Of a stretch of 34,228 nt of DNA, positions 7,195 through 15,677 are shown one piece after another. The notes beneath the pieces were generated by a model. That model was not told the DNA's origin and made no database searches. It saw only the letters and a program-made list of their open reading frames with translations. Numbering within the stretch: position 1 is the stretch's first letter; every line of letters begins with the position of its first letter. The translations under genes were made by a program, and so were the position numbers. Origin of the DNA: an uncultured Parasphingopyxis sp. (GTDB lineage: Bacteria; Pseudomonadota; Alphaproteobacteria; Sphingomonadales; Sphingomonadaceae); contig NZ_CAKZNF010000049.1 in assembly GCF_937129435.1 (NCBI RefSeq), positions 1-34,228 on the forward strand. The letters are read 5' to 3'.

Positions 7195-9096
7195 ATGACG
7201 ATGCGGTTGCTGCGCGGTGCATGGAAGATCCTGGTGGCGATCAAGGACGGCCTCGTCCTGATCTTCATGCTGTTGTTCTTCTGGTTACTCTACATGCTGC
7301 TGAGCTTCAGCCCCAATCCCGCCGTGCCGTCGAGCGGCGCGCTCTACATGAACCTCAACGGCACGATCGTCGAACAGCCATCGGAACCTGCGCCGGTCGA
7401 GGTGCTGAGCGGCACCGCCGACAATCTGCGCGAATACCGGCTGCGCGATATCGTCCGCGCGCTCGACGCGGCGGCGACCGATGATCGGATCACGGCCGTT
7501 GCACTCGATCTCGACGGGTTTCTGGGCGGCGGGCAGAGCGCCATCCTCGAGGTTGGCGATGCGATCGAGCGGGTGCGCGAGGCGGGCAAGCCCGTCATCG
7601 CCTATGCCACCGGCTATGCCGATTCGGGCTATGCGCTGGCCGCCCATGCGAGCGAGGTCTGGGTCAATCCGATGGGCGGCGCACTGATCGTCGGACCCGG
7701 CGGCAATCGGCTCTATTATGGCGATATCCTGCGCCGTTACGGCGTCACCGCCAATGTCTTCCGCGCCGGGCAATATAAGAGCGCGGTCGAACCTTATACC
7801 GAAAACCAGATGTCGCCCGAAGCGCGCGAGGCGAATCAGGCTCTTGCCGACACGCTGTTCGAGATCTGGCGCGAAGACGTGGCCCGCGCCCGGCCCGATG
7901 CCGATCTGGAAAGCATCATCGCCGCGCCCGCCGATACGGTCGAAGCCGCTGGCAACGATTTGTCGCGCGCCGCTCGTGCGGCCAATCTGGTCGATCGGGT
8001 CGGCGGGCGCGAAGCTTGGGTCGCGCGCATCGCGGAAATCGCAGGCGAGGGTGTGGGCGAGAACAGCCCCGGTTTCCAGGCCGTTCCGCTCGCCAACTGG
8101 ATCGCCGCGAACCCCGCGCCGACCGGCGGATCGGAGATCGGCGTGATTACGGTGGCGGGCACCATCGTCGATGGCGAGGCCGGTCCCGGCACGGCGGGCG
8201 GGGAGACGATCGCTCGGCTGATCCGCCGTGCGACCGAAGGCCATGATTTCGCCGCGCTGGTCGTCCGCGTCGATTCGCCGGGCGGATCGGCGTTGGCGTC
8301 CGAACGCATCCGCCAGGCCATCTTGCAGGCGGCCGAGGAAGAAGGCGATATCCCGGTCGTTGTCTCGATGGGCAATCTTGCCGCTTCGGGCGGTTACTGG
8401 GTAGCGACGGCGGGCGACTATATCGTCGCCGAACCCTCGACGATCACCGGTTCGATCGGCGTGTTCAGCATCATCCCGACCTTCGAGGGCACGCTCGATC
8501 AGCTCGCGATCAACGCGGACGGCGTGGCGACGACGCCGCTTTCGGGCGAGCCCGATATCTTCGGTGGGCTGTCGCCCGAGGCCGGGCGGCTCCTTCAGGC
8601 AGGGACCGACGATATCTATCGCCGCTTCCTCTCGCTGGTGTCGGGCGCACGCAACATGCCGGCCGAGCGCGTCGACGAGATCGGGCAGGGCCGCGTCTGG
8701 GCCGGTGCGACGGCGCGGCAGCTGGGGCTGGTCGACCGGTTCGGCACGTTGAGCGATGCCATCGATATCGCCGCCGAACGCGCGGGGCTCGACGCCGACG
8801 ACGTCAGCGCCGTCTATATCGAACCGGAGCCGTCGGGCTTCGCGCAGTTCATCCAGAGCTGGGCGGGTGCCAGCGAACCCGCGAGCAGCAGTCCGCGCGA
8901 CATCTGGACCCGCCTGTCGCCCGATCCGCGTGCGGTGCTGGCGACGGCGCGGGCCGAAATGCAGATGCTGCTGGACGGCCCGGTCATGCAGGCGCGCTGC
9001 CTCGATTGTCCGGTCGAAACGGGCACGGCGCGATCCCATCATCCGCCGATGGACATGAGCATGTCCACCATGATTGCCGCCTGGCTGTTCAGCTAG
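7195..9096 (+). CDS. sppA: Signal peptide peptidase SppA (67K type)
   Basis: A membrane-anchored serine/lysine protease that degrades signal peptides left in the membrane after secretion. The 633-aa length fits the two-domain (67K) form. A single N-terminal membrane anchor is at about residues 20-38 (LVLIFMLLFFWLLYMLLSF). The catalytic Lys is K195 (FRAGQYKSAVEPY) in the N-terminal domain, and the nucleophilic Ser is S398 (MGNLAASGGYWVA) in the C-terminal domain, as in E. coli, where both halves supply one catalytic residue. The SPGGSALASE motif is also present. GAAGG lies just before ATG 7195. The C-terminus carries a cysteine pair (ARCLDCP) and a His/Met-rich tail (HHPPMDMSMSTM) of unknown meaning. 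The gene overlaps the convergent TRIC-family gene by 8 bp. Confidence 0.95.
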   Translation: MTMRLLRGAWKILVAIKDGLVLIFMLLFFWLLYMLLSFSPNPAVPSSGALYMNLNGTIVEQPSEPAPVEVLSGTADNLREYRLRDIVRALDAAATDDRITAVALDLDGFLGGGQSAILEVGDAIERVREAGKPVIAYATGYADSGYALAAHASEVWVNPMGGALIVGPGGNRLYYGDILRRYGVTANVFRAGQYKSAVEPYTENQMSPEAREANQALADTLFEIWREDVARARPDADLESIIAAPADTVEAAGNDLSRAARAANLVDRVGGREAWVARIAEIAGEGVGENSPGFQAVPLANWIAANPAPTGGSEIGVITVAGTIVDGEAGPGTAGGETIARLIRRATEGHDFAALVVRVDSPGGSALASERIRQAILQAAEEEGDIPVVVSMGNLAASGGYWVATAGDYIVAEPSTITGSIGVFSIIPTFEGTLDQLAINADGVATTPLSGEPDIFGGLSPEAGRLLQAGTDDIYRRFLSLVSGARNMPAERVDEIGQGRVWAGATARQLGLVDRFGTLSDAIDIAAERAGLDADDVSAVYIEPEPSGFAQFIQSWAGASEPASSSPRDIWTRLSPDPRAVLATARAEMQMLLDGPVMQARCLDCPVETGTARSHHPPMDMSMSTMIAAWLFS

Positions 9097-9724
9097 TCCC
9101 GTCGCCGCCGCGATAGACGGGCAGGGCCAGCCCCTTCCAGATCGCCAGCGCGCGCAAGGCGAAACCTGCGAGTGCGGCGATGGCTGCCGCGACTGGAAGC
9201 ATGAGGCCTGCTGTCGTCAGCCCGACGAAGAGGGCAGCCGACAGCGCCGCCGCCGTTACATACAGTTCGGGCCGCAGGATGATCGAGGGTTCACCTGCCA
9301 GCACGTCGCGGATGATGCCGCCGAGGCAGGCGGTGAAGATGCCCATGATTACGGCCGGCACGGGCGCGACGCCGAAGGACAGCGCCTTGGCCGCGCCGAA
9401 CACGGCATAGGCCGCCATCCCCACGGCATCGAGCCAGTCGAGCGCCTTGCCGTGCCAGATCCGCGCGGGCGTCACCCATACAAGCAGGGCGATGACGAGG
9501 CAGGCCACAAGCGGCCGGGCGTCCGCGATCCAGAAGACCGGCGCGCCGATGAGCAGGTCGCGCACCGTCCCGCCGCCCACGCCGGTCGCCAGCGCGAAAA
9601 AGGCGAAGGTGACGAGCGTTTGTTTCGCCCGCGCCGCCGCGACCGCGCCGGTCGCCGCGAATAGCCCGATTCCGGCAAGATCGAGCGCGGACAGCACGGG
9701 GCCGATGGGAAGCTCTGGCGTCAT
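9089..9724 (-). CDS. TRIC/UPF0126 family membrane protein
   Basis: A 211-aa inner-membrane protein of the trimeric intracellular cation channel (UPF0126, YadS-like) family. Seven hydrophobic segments are visible. The family's internal duplication is clear: the first half carries FAATGAVAAARAKQ and GVGGGTVRDLLIGAPVFW, and the second carries AVFGAAKALSFG and CLGGIIRDVLAGEPSI. The GGG-x-x-RD and GG-x-x-RD motifs mark the two pore-lining repeats. Bacterial TRIC proteins conduct monovalent cations; some relatives have been linked to glycine transport. The substrate is therefore uncertain. A purine-rich AAGGCGGCG precedes the ATG. The 3' end overlaps the 3' end of sppA, so no room is left for a separate terminator. 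Confidence 0.9.
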   Translation of the reverse strand: MTPELPIGPVLSALDLAGIGLFAATGAVAAARAKQTLVTFAFFALATGVGGGTVRDLLIGAPVFWIADARPLVACLVIALLVWVTPARIWHGKALDWLDAVGMAAYAVFGAAKALSFGVAPVPAVIMGIFTACLGGIIRDVLAGEPSIILRPELYVTAAALSAALFVGLTTAGLMLPVAAAIAALAGFALRALAIWKGLALPVYRGGDGTS

Positions 9725-9862
9725 CGCGCCGCCTTACACGCCCCGCACAAAGGCAAAAAGAGCGTTAACGCGGCGAAAAGGGCGTTTTAACCGTGTTTCG
9801 ACAGGCTTTCTTAACTCTCCGGCGCGCATCGCGGGGCCTCGCTCAAGAGGAGTGTTCTGACC

Positions 9863-10804
9863 ATGCGCCGTTTCTCCGTTGCCCTTATTGTCGGCCTCGC
9901 CGCCATCACCGCGCCGCTGTTCGCGCAGCAGGGCACCGCGCCGTTCACCATCGCCGAAACGGGGCAGGGCTTTTCCCGGCTCGATCAGGCCGTGGCCGCG
10001 ATCGGCAATGGCGAGGGCACGATCGTCATCGCGCCGGGCACCTATCGCCAATGCGCCGTGCAGGAACGCGGCGCCATTGCCTTCCGTGCCGCCGAACCCG
10101 GCACGGCAATCTTCGACCGGACGGCCTGCGAGGGCAAGGCAACGCTCGTCCTGCGCGGTGAGGGCGCGCTCGTCGACGGGCTGGTCTTCCAGAACATTTC
10201 CGTTCCCGACGCGAACGGCGCCGGCATCCGCCTCGAACGCGGCAATCTCGACGTCTACAATTCGATGTTCCGCGACAGCGAGCAAGGGATCCTAGCGGGC
10301 GACGATCCGTCCTCGACGATCCGCATCGACCGTTCGACCTTCTCGGGGCTGGGGCGCTGCGGCGGCGACTATAGCTGCGCGCACAGCATCTATATCGGCC
10401 ATTATGGCGGGCTCGAAGTCACCCATTCGCGCTTCGAACGCGGCACGGGCGGGCACTATGTCAAAAGCCGGGCGGCGAACATCACCGTCACCGCGTCGAG
10501 CTTCGACGATACCCAGGGGCGCGAGACCAATTACATGATCGACCTGCCAGCGGGTGCACGCGGCGTCATCGCGGACAACGAATTCGTGCAGGGCGCGAAC
10601 AAGGAAAATTACAGCGCCTTCGTCGCCGTCGCGGCGGAAGCGCGGGACAATTCCAGCGCCGGCCTCACGATCCGCAACAACCGCGCGGCCATCGCCCCGG
10701 GCATCGATCGCAACACCTTCTTCGTCGCCGACTGGAGCGGGGAGCAATTGCAGATGGCCTCCAACCAGCTCGGCCGCGGTATCTCGCCGTTCGACCGGCG
10801 CTAG
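9863..10804 (+). CDS. Secreted right-handed beta-helix repeat protein
   Basis: A 313-aa exported protein. The signal peptide MRRFSVALIVGLAAITAPLFA has a likely Ala-x-Ala-type cleavage near residue 21. The rest is a right-handed parallel beta-helix, as in pectate-lyase-like folds: short turns such as IVIAPGTYRQC, LVLRGEGALVDGLVFQNIS, GAGIRLERGNLDVYNSMFRDSE and GLTIRNNRAAIAPGIDRNTF are evenly spaced. No catalytic lyase or hydrolase residues can be identified with confidence. Four cysteines, including a GRCGGDYSCAHS pair, may form disulfides in the periplasm. A GAGGAG ribosome-binding site is 10 bases before ATG 9863. Its stop TAG shares the palindrome CTAG (10801-10804) with the stop of the convergent hydrolase gene. 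Substrate and role are unknown. Confidence 0.8.
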   Translation: MRRFSVALIVGLAAITAPLFAQQGTAPFTIAETGQGFSRLDQAVAAIGNGEGTIVIAPGTYRQCAVQERGAIAFRAAEPGTAIFDRTACEGKATLVLRGEGALVDGLVFQNISVPDANGAGIRLERGNLDVYNSMFRDSEQGILAGDDPSSTIRIDRSTFSGLGRCGGDYSCAHSIYIGHYGGLEVTHSRFERGTGGHYVKSRAANITVTASSFDDTQGRETNYMIDLPAGARGVIADNEFVQGANKENYSAFVAVAAEARDNSSAGLTIRNNRAAIAPGIDRNTFFVADWSGEQLQMASNQLGRGISPFDRR

Positions 10805-11718
10805 GCGGCGCTTTTTTCGCCCGCCGCCGGGCCATGCGCCCGGCAATGCGTCGCGACGATCTCGGCCATTTTGGGGATGAGCGACGGCGGCAGATCGTGG
10901 CCCATGCCCTCTATCACTTCAAGCTGGGCCCCCTCGATATTGCGCGCGACGTCCTCACCGCCCGCAGGCAGGATCAGCGGATCGTCGGCTCCGTGGATGA
11001 CGAGCGTCGGTGCCGTGATGCGGCGCGTCCACGGCCTGAGATCGCCCGTATCGATGATCGCCGCCATCTGACGCGGCGGGCCTTCCGGATAGAAGCTGCG
11101 TTCGACTATCTGCCGCGCAAGTTGTTTGATCTCCTGCCGCTCACTCCCGGCCGAGCCGCCGATCGCCGTGAAGAAATCGGTTCCGGCGGCGACGGCCTCT
11201 TCCTTGTCGGTCGGCCGGTTGCGCGCCGCCCTGAACAGCATCGCCCGGATCTCCTTTTTCGGTCCCGGAAGCTTCGGATTGTTGGTCGAGGTCATCACCG
11301 GAATCAGGGAAAGCACACGATCCGGATAGTTCGCACCGACGATCTGCGCGATCATCCCGCCCATCGACGCGCCCATCACATGCGCGCGCTCGATCCCGAG
11401 TGCGTCGAGCACGCCGATAGCGTCGTCCGCCATATCCTCGAGCGTGTAGGGTGCCATCTTCTCGCGGCGCAGGACCTTCTTCGAGAAGAGATGCCAGAGC
11501 GGGTGCGGCGCCTTCTCGCCCTCGAACTTGTGCGACAGGCCGATATCGCGATTGTCGAACCGGACGACGCGAAAGCCCTTGGCAACCAGCGCCTCGACCA
11601 GTTCGTCGGGCCATAACAGCAGCTGCGCCCCGAAACCCATGATCAGCAGGATCGCCGGGTCTGCCGGATCGCCATGGTCCTCGGCCTCGATGGCGATATT
11701 GTTGGCGATCAGCTGCAC
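10801..11718 (-). CDS. Alpha/beta hydrolase fold protein
   Basis: A 305-aa cytoplasmic hydrolase of the alpha/beta fold (esterase, lipase or C-C hydrolase-like; substrate unknown). The nucleophile elbow is G-A-S118-M-G-G (HVMGASMGGMIAQ), the acid is in LVIHGADDPLI, and the catalytic His is in GMGHDLP. The oxyanion region is LLIMGFGAQLLLW. The GTG at 11718 is chosen as start because GGGAGAGAA lies about 8-10 bases before it and the protein then begins MQLIANNIAIEAEDHG, as family members do. The open frame continues to an ATG at 11760, but that would overlap the phosphatase gene. It follows the PafA-like phosphatase gene on the same strand with a 19-bp gap, so the two probably form an operon. 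Confidence 0.88.
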   Translation of the reverse strand: MQLIANNIAIEAEDHGDPADPAILLIMGFGAQLLLWPDELVEALVAKGFRVVRFDNRDIGLSHKFEGEKAPHPLWHLFSKKVLRREKMAPYTLEDMADDAIGVLDALGIERAHVMGASMGGMIAQIVGANYPDRVLSLIPVMTSTNNPKLPGPKKEIRAMLFRAARNRPTDKEEAVAAGTDFFTAIGGSAGSERQEIKQLARQIVERSFYPEGPPRQMAAIIDTGDLRPWTRRITAPTLVIHGADDPLILPAGGEDVARNIEGAQLEVIEGMGHDLPPSLIPKMAEIVATHCRAHGPAAGEKSAA

Positions 11719-11737
11719 GGTCGGTTCTCTCCCTTGC

Positions 11738-13372
11738 CTATTGCGAGCAGTTGCTCGCATCGACCGCGGCGATCACGTCGAGACATCGACCGTCGATCTC
11801 GGTCTCGCCGAGGTCGAACCCGATCAGCGAGGCGAGGGTCGGCAGGATGTCGACGGTCATTACGCCGAGCGGCTGTTCGAAATGTTCCGCACCGTTCCAC
11901 CAGAAGAGGATCGGGACGCGCCGGTCGTAATCCCAGGGGCTGCCATGCGTCGCGACATAGCCGACACCCGGATCGGGGATCGGAGTGACGCGCGGTTCGA
12001 GCACGACGAGGAAATCGCCCGATCGATCCGGATGGTAGCTGGCGCGCAGCCGGTCGAGCAGCGTCCATTGTTCGGGCGGATCGGTCGGCAGCGGCTGCGC
12101 AGCGATAGCCCCGCCGGTATACACCGCACGGACCTGCTGATGCGCCGAATAGGCGGTGAGCGCGCGATCGAGGATTTCGCTGCGCCGGTCTTCGGGGACG
12201 GACGGGTCAATGTAGAAATCTCCAAACGGCCCGTCGGAGCGGATCACGGGGGCGGGAAGGCCGCTGTCTTCGGCGATCCGATCCGCGATCGCATCGAGAT
12301 CGGCCGTGAGGCGCGCAGCGTCGGCCGCGCCTTGGGCCGCCTGCCGTTCGGGCAGGTCGAGGCCGCCATGGTCGGCAGTCAGTACGACGACATAATTGAT
12401 GCCCGACGCGTCGAGCTCCTCGAAGAACGCGCCCAGCATCGAATCGAGCGACATGATCTGGATGCATTGTTCGAGGCCATGGGTGCCGTAGCGATGACCG
12501 ATATAGTCGGTCGCCGCGAGGCCGATGGCGAGCACGTCGGTCGATCCGCGCTGCCCGAGCTGCTGTTCGCGGACCATTTCGGAAGCGAGATTCAGCACGG
12601 CGAGATCGGCTTCGGGCGAGGACAGGAAGCCCGAGGCATCGCCCGCGTCGTGCGCGAAGCGTCCGGTACCGACGCTCTGGCCATTGCCCAGCGGGATAGC
12701 GCGGTCGAAAGGCGCGCAATGGGCGGGAACGGGAAGCCCTTCCTGCGCCTGTGCCACCGAGGCTCCGACCGCCTGGTTGACGCGCGTCACGCTCGCCGGA
12801 AGTTCGCTCCCTGCATAGCTCGCGAAACCGCCGCTTTCGGGCCAATAGGCCATCGTCGTGCGTCCGCCCATCATGATCGCCGAACGGTCCTTGCCGGCGA
12901 CGGCGACGGTGCGCGACTCGGGATCGGCGGCACGAAGAAGATCCCCGAGCGTCGGCACGAGAAGGTTGGCGTTGGAGCGGGTATAATTGCTCGACGTCGA
13001 TCCCTCGACCGCGACATCCTCGGCGCAATAAACGCGCACATCCTCTCTGGTCACGCCCATGTCGAACCAGCGATTGGCGATAATGCCCGAGCGGGCGGGG
13101 AAGGCGCCGGTGAGGATCGTGGAATGGCCGGGGCAGGTCTCGGTCGCGGCATGCGCCTGATAGCCCGAGGGAAACACCACACCGCCGAGCAGCCGCGCCA
13201 GACCGCCCGTAAAGGCGCTGCGATGCGTGGCAAACAGGTCCGCGCTGAGTTGGTCGACCGAAATGGCCACGACGAGGCTCGGCCGGGCCGGCTCCGCCTG
13301 TTGCGCCGCTGCCGGTGCGGACAGTGCCATGAGCATCGGCGTAACCAGGGCGGAGAAACGGGCGAAGGGCAT
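11738..13372 (-). CDS. Exported PafA-like alkaline phosphatase
   Basis: A 544-aa periplasmic phosphomonoesterase or phosphodiesterase of the alkaline-phosphatase superfamily. The start at 13372 gives a signal peptide (MPFARFSALVTPMLMALSAP, cleavage near AAA-QQ). Metal ligand Asp40 is in VAISVDQLSADL. The nucleophile is probably Thr79 in AATETCPGHSTILTG, the TxTxxGH pattern of PafA and NPP enzymes. Further metal-site residues are in LTADHGG and ATHGSPWDYDRRVPILFW. The length equals PafA (about 545 aa), an enzyme that uses Thr in place of Ser and works without phosphate control. The open frame extends far upstream into the dsbD region, but this is only the antisense of that gene. The gene is divergent from dsbD (69-bp gap) and leads an operon with the hydrolase. 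Confidence 0.92.
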   Translation of the reverse strand: MPFARFSALVTPMLMALSAPAAAQQAEPARPSLVVAISVDQLSADLFATHRSAFTGGLARLLGGVVFPSGYQAHAATETCPGHSTILTGAFPARSGIIANRWFDMGVTREDVRVYCAEDVAVEGSTSSNYTRSNANLLVPTLGDLLRAADPESRTVAVAGKDRSAIMMGGRTTMAYWPESGGFASYAGSELPASVTRVNQAVGASVAQAQEGLPVPAHCAPFDRAIPLGNGQSVGTGRFAHDAGDASGFLSSPEADLAVLNLASEMVREQQLGQRGSTDVLAIGLAATDYIGHRYGTHGLEQCIQIMSLDSMLGAFFEELDASGINYVVVLTADHGGLDLPERQAAQGAADAARLTADLDAIADRIAEDSGLPAPVIRSDGPFGDFYIDPSVPEDRRSEILDRALTAYSAHQQVRAVYTGGAIAAQPLPTDPPEQWTLLDRLRASYHPDRSGDFLVVLEPRVTPIPDPGVGYVATHGSPWDYDRRVPILFWWNGAEHFEQPLGVMTVDILPTLASLIGFDLGETEIDGRCLDVIAAVDASNCSQ

Positions 13373-13441
13373 GGGCGGATCCTCAAACGGCTGTGCGAAG
13401 GCGATCGCGATGCTATAGCGCGCCCGCCAAGGAGCTAACAG

Positions 13442-15502
13442 GTGCCAATTCTTTCTCTTCGTGTCGCGATCCTCCTGATGCTTGCACTGGCGGCCTTCGT
13501 GCATCCGGCAGGGGCGCAGGCGCCGCGCGAAAATGCGATCCGGACGGCATTGGCGGCGGAGACGATGGCCCCGGCGCCCGGCGAAACGGTGACGATCGCG
13601 ATCCGCATGACGCCCGATCCGGGCTGGCACGGCTATTGGACCAACCCCGGCGATGCGGGCGTGCCGGACGAGTGGGTGTGGGACGTGCCCGACGGCGTCA
13701 GCGTCGGCGACCTGCGCTATCCAGTCCCGCAGCGGCTCGTGATCAGCGGCATCATGAATTACGTGTTCGAGCGCGACTATGCGCTGCTCGCCGAGGTAAC
13801 AATTCCAGCCGACGCGGCGCCCGGCACGCGCCTCCCGCTGCGCGTCAGCGGCAACTGGCTCGCCTGTACCGCCGAAATATGCGTTCCCGAAAGCGGGGCG
13901 ATGACGCTCACGCTGACCGTGGGCGAAGGGGGCGCAACCCGGGACCGGGCCACCTTCGACCGCTATCGCGCCGAATTGCCGCGACCGCTGGGCAGCGAGG
14001 CGGTCTTTGCCGTGGCGGGCGACATGCTGCGGATCGGTATCCCGTTTCCGCGCGATGCCGATATCGCCGATCCCTATTTCTTCGCCGAATCCGATCGGGT
14101 GCTCGACTATGCTGCCGAACAACGTGTGACGCGGCGGGACGATATGCTGATCGTGGAGGTGCCTGCCGATGAGGAAGCCAGCGCGGCGAGGGAAATTTCC
14201 GGTCTGCTAAAAATCGGCGAGGCGGATGGCCTGTTGCTGCGCGCCGTGCCCGGCACCGTGCCGCCAGCGGGAACGCCGGTTGCGGTGGAGGAACGCGGCA
14301 CAAGCTGGACCGTCGCGACAATCCTCCTCGCACTCGGCGGTGCGATCCTCGGCGGGTTGCTGCTCAACATCATGCCCTGCGTCTTCCCGATTCTCAGCCT
14401 CAAGGCGCTGAGCCTGGCGAGAGCGGGAGAAAGCGATGCGGCGGCGCGCAAGGACGCGCTCGCCTATACGGCGGGTGTGATCCTCGTCTGTGTCGCGCTC
14501 GGCGTCGTGCTCCTGCTGCTCAGGGCGGGCGGGCAGGCGGCCGGCTGGGCGTTCCAGTTGCAGGATCCGCGCATGATCCTGCTGCTGCTGCTGCTGATCA
14601 GCGCGATCACGTTCAACCTTGCCGGGCTGTTCGAGGTGCCGGCTTTATCGGGCGGCGGGCGGCTTGCGGGGCGCGATGACGCGGTCGGCTCCTTCTTCAC
14701 AGGCGCGCTCGCGGCCTTCGTTGCGACGCCGTGCACCGGCCCGTTCATGGCGGCGGCGCTCGGCGCAGCGCTGGTCGTGCCGTCAGCGGCGGCGCTCGCG
14801 ATCTTTGCCGGGCTCGGCATCGGCCTTGCCTTGCCATTCCTGCTGATCGCCTATGTGCCTTCGATCCGCATCCGTTTGCCGAAGCCCGGGCCATGGCTCG
14901 CCACATTCCGCAAGGTGATGGCGATCCCGATGGCGCTGACCGCGCTCGCGCTGGTCTGGGTGCTGGGCCGGCAGACCGGGGTCGACGGCATGACGCTCGG
15001 TATCGCAGCGGTGCTGATCATGGCGGGCCTGCTCTGGTGGGCCGGTGGACGGCAGCGCAAGGGAGGATCGGGCCGGTTGCTGGCGTTGCCGGTGCTCGCG
15101 GTCGTTGCGCTGGCGATGGTCTTCCTGCCGACCGAGCGCCCGGCACTCTCCGCCGATCTGGCCGCTTCGGGTGCGCTAGGCGCCGAACCGTTCGACGAAG
15201 CGCGGCTCGAAGAATTGAGGGCTGGAGAGGGAGGCGTGTTCGTCTATTTCACTGCCGATTGGTGCATCACGTGCAAGGCGAACGAAGCCGGCGCGCTGGC
15301 CAGCGACGCCGTGGCCGCGCATTTCGCGGAGAACGACATCGCCGTGATGGTCGGCGATTGGACGACGGGCGATCCCGTCATCGGGCGGTTCCTCGAGCGC
15401 CATGGCCGCTCAGGCGTGCCGCTCTATCTCTGGTACGCGCCGGGCGAGGAGGCGGAAATCCTGCCGCAGATTTTGACGGTCGGGCGGCTGACGGGATTGT
15501 AG
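13442..15502 (+). CDS. DsbD/ScsB-type thiol:disulfide reductase
   Basis: An inner-membrane protein that carries electrons from cytoplasmic thioredoxin to periplasmic thiol proteins. Of its 686 residues, 1-25 form a signal peptide. The N-terminal periplasmic domain (30-285) carries a redox pair, C142 and C147 (LACTAEICVPE). The membrane domain (about 290-565) has the two conserved buried cysteines, C313 (NIMPCVFPILSLK) and C431 (ATPCTGPFMAAALG). The C-terminal thioredoxin domain has C608-I-T-C611 (ADWCITCKANE). Its large N-terminal domain and size resemble ScsB rather than E. coli DsbD. The start is GTG 13442, with AAGGAG 7 bases upstream. It diverges from the phosphatase gene. A palindrome of the repeat at 15508-15670 begins 6 bp after its stop and could end transcription. 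Confidence 0.92.
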   Translation: MPILSLRVAILLMLALAAFVHPAGAQAPRENAIRTALAAETMAPAPGETVTIAIRMTPDPGWHGYWTNPGDAGVPDEWVWDVPDGVSVGDLRYPVPQRLVISGIMNYVFERDYALLAEVTIPADAAPGTRLPLRVSGNWLACTAEICVPESGAMTLTLTVGEGGATRDRATFDRYRAELPRPLGSEAVFAVAGDMLRIGIPFPRDADIADPYFFAESDRVLDYAAEQRVTRRDDMLIVEVPADEEASAAREISGLLKIGEADGLLLRAVPGTVPPAGTPVAVEERGTSWTVATILLALGGAILGGLLLNIMPCVFPILSLKALSLARAGESDAAARKDALAYTAGVILVCVALGVVLLLLRAGGQAAGWAFQLQDPRMILLLLLLISAITFNLAGLFEVPALSGGGRLAGRDDAVGSFFTGALAAFVATPCTGPFMAAALGAALVVPSAAALAIFAGLGIGLALPFLLIAYVPSIRIRLPKPGPWLATFRKVMAIPMALTALALVWVLGRQTGVDGMTLGIAAVLIMAGLLWWAGGRQRKGGSGRLLALPVLAVVALAMVFLPTERPALSADLAASGALGAEPFDEARLEELRAGEGGVFVYFTADWCITCKANEAGALASDAVAAHFAENDIAVMVGDWTTGDPVIGRFLERHGRSGVPLYLWYAPGEEAEILPQILTVGRLTGL

Positions 15503-15507
15503 CCCAA

Positions 15508-15670
15508 ACCCTCTCCCATCGGGAGAGGGATACCGAGTTCTTGGCGAGGAACGAGCCTAGAACGAGTTGGGTGAGGGGATCGCCCCTATCGGTAGCGGGG
15601 ACCCCTCATCCAACTTCGCATAGGTCGCTCTGCTCCCAAGGCTTCGTATCCTTTTCCCGATGGGAGAAGG
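15508..15670 (+). repeat. Dispersed palindrome-ended repeat, copy A
   Basis: About 163 bp bounded by two palindromes, CCCTCTCCCATCGGGAGAGG at the left and CCTTTTCCCGATGGGAGAAGG at the right. The inside carries the segment TTGGCGAGGAACGAGCCTAG, then GAGTTGGGTGAGGG and CCCCTCATCCAACTTCG, which form further hairpins. The same element is found at 30218-30384 in opposite orientation. It fills the space between dsbD and the amidohydrolase gene, both of which end at its edges. Confidence 0.9.
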
Positions 15671-15677
15671 CTTGGAT

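Noticed and set aside
7285..9042. 585-codon minus-strand ORF opposite sppA
   Set aside because: Arg/Asp/Gly-rich shadow translation of sppA; no recognisable domains.
13373..14122. Upstream extension of the phosphatase ORF into the dsbD region (minus strand)
   Set aside because: The signal peptide at 13372 marks the real start; the extension is antisense to the well-supported dsbD gene and has no domain.
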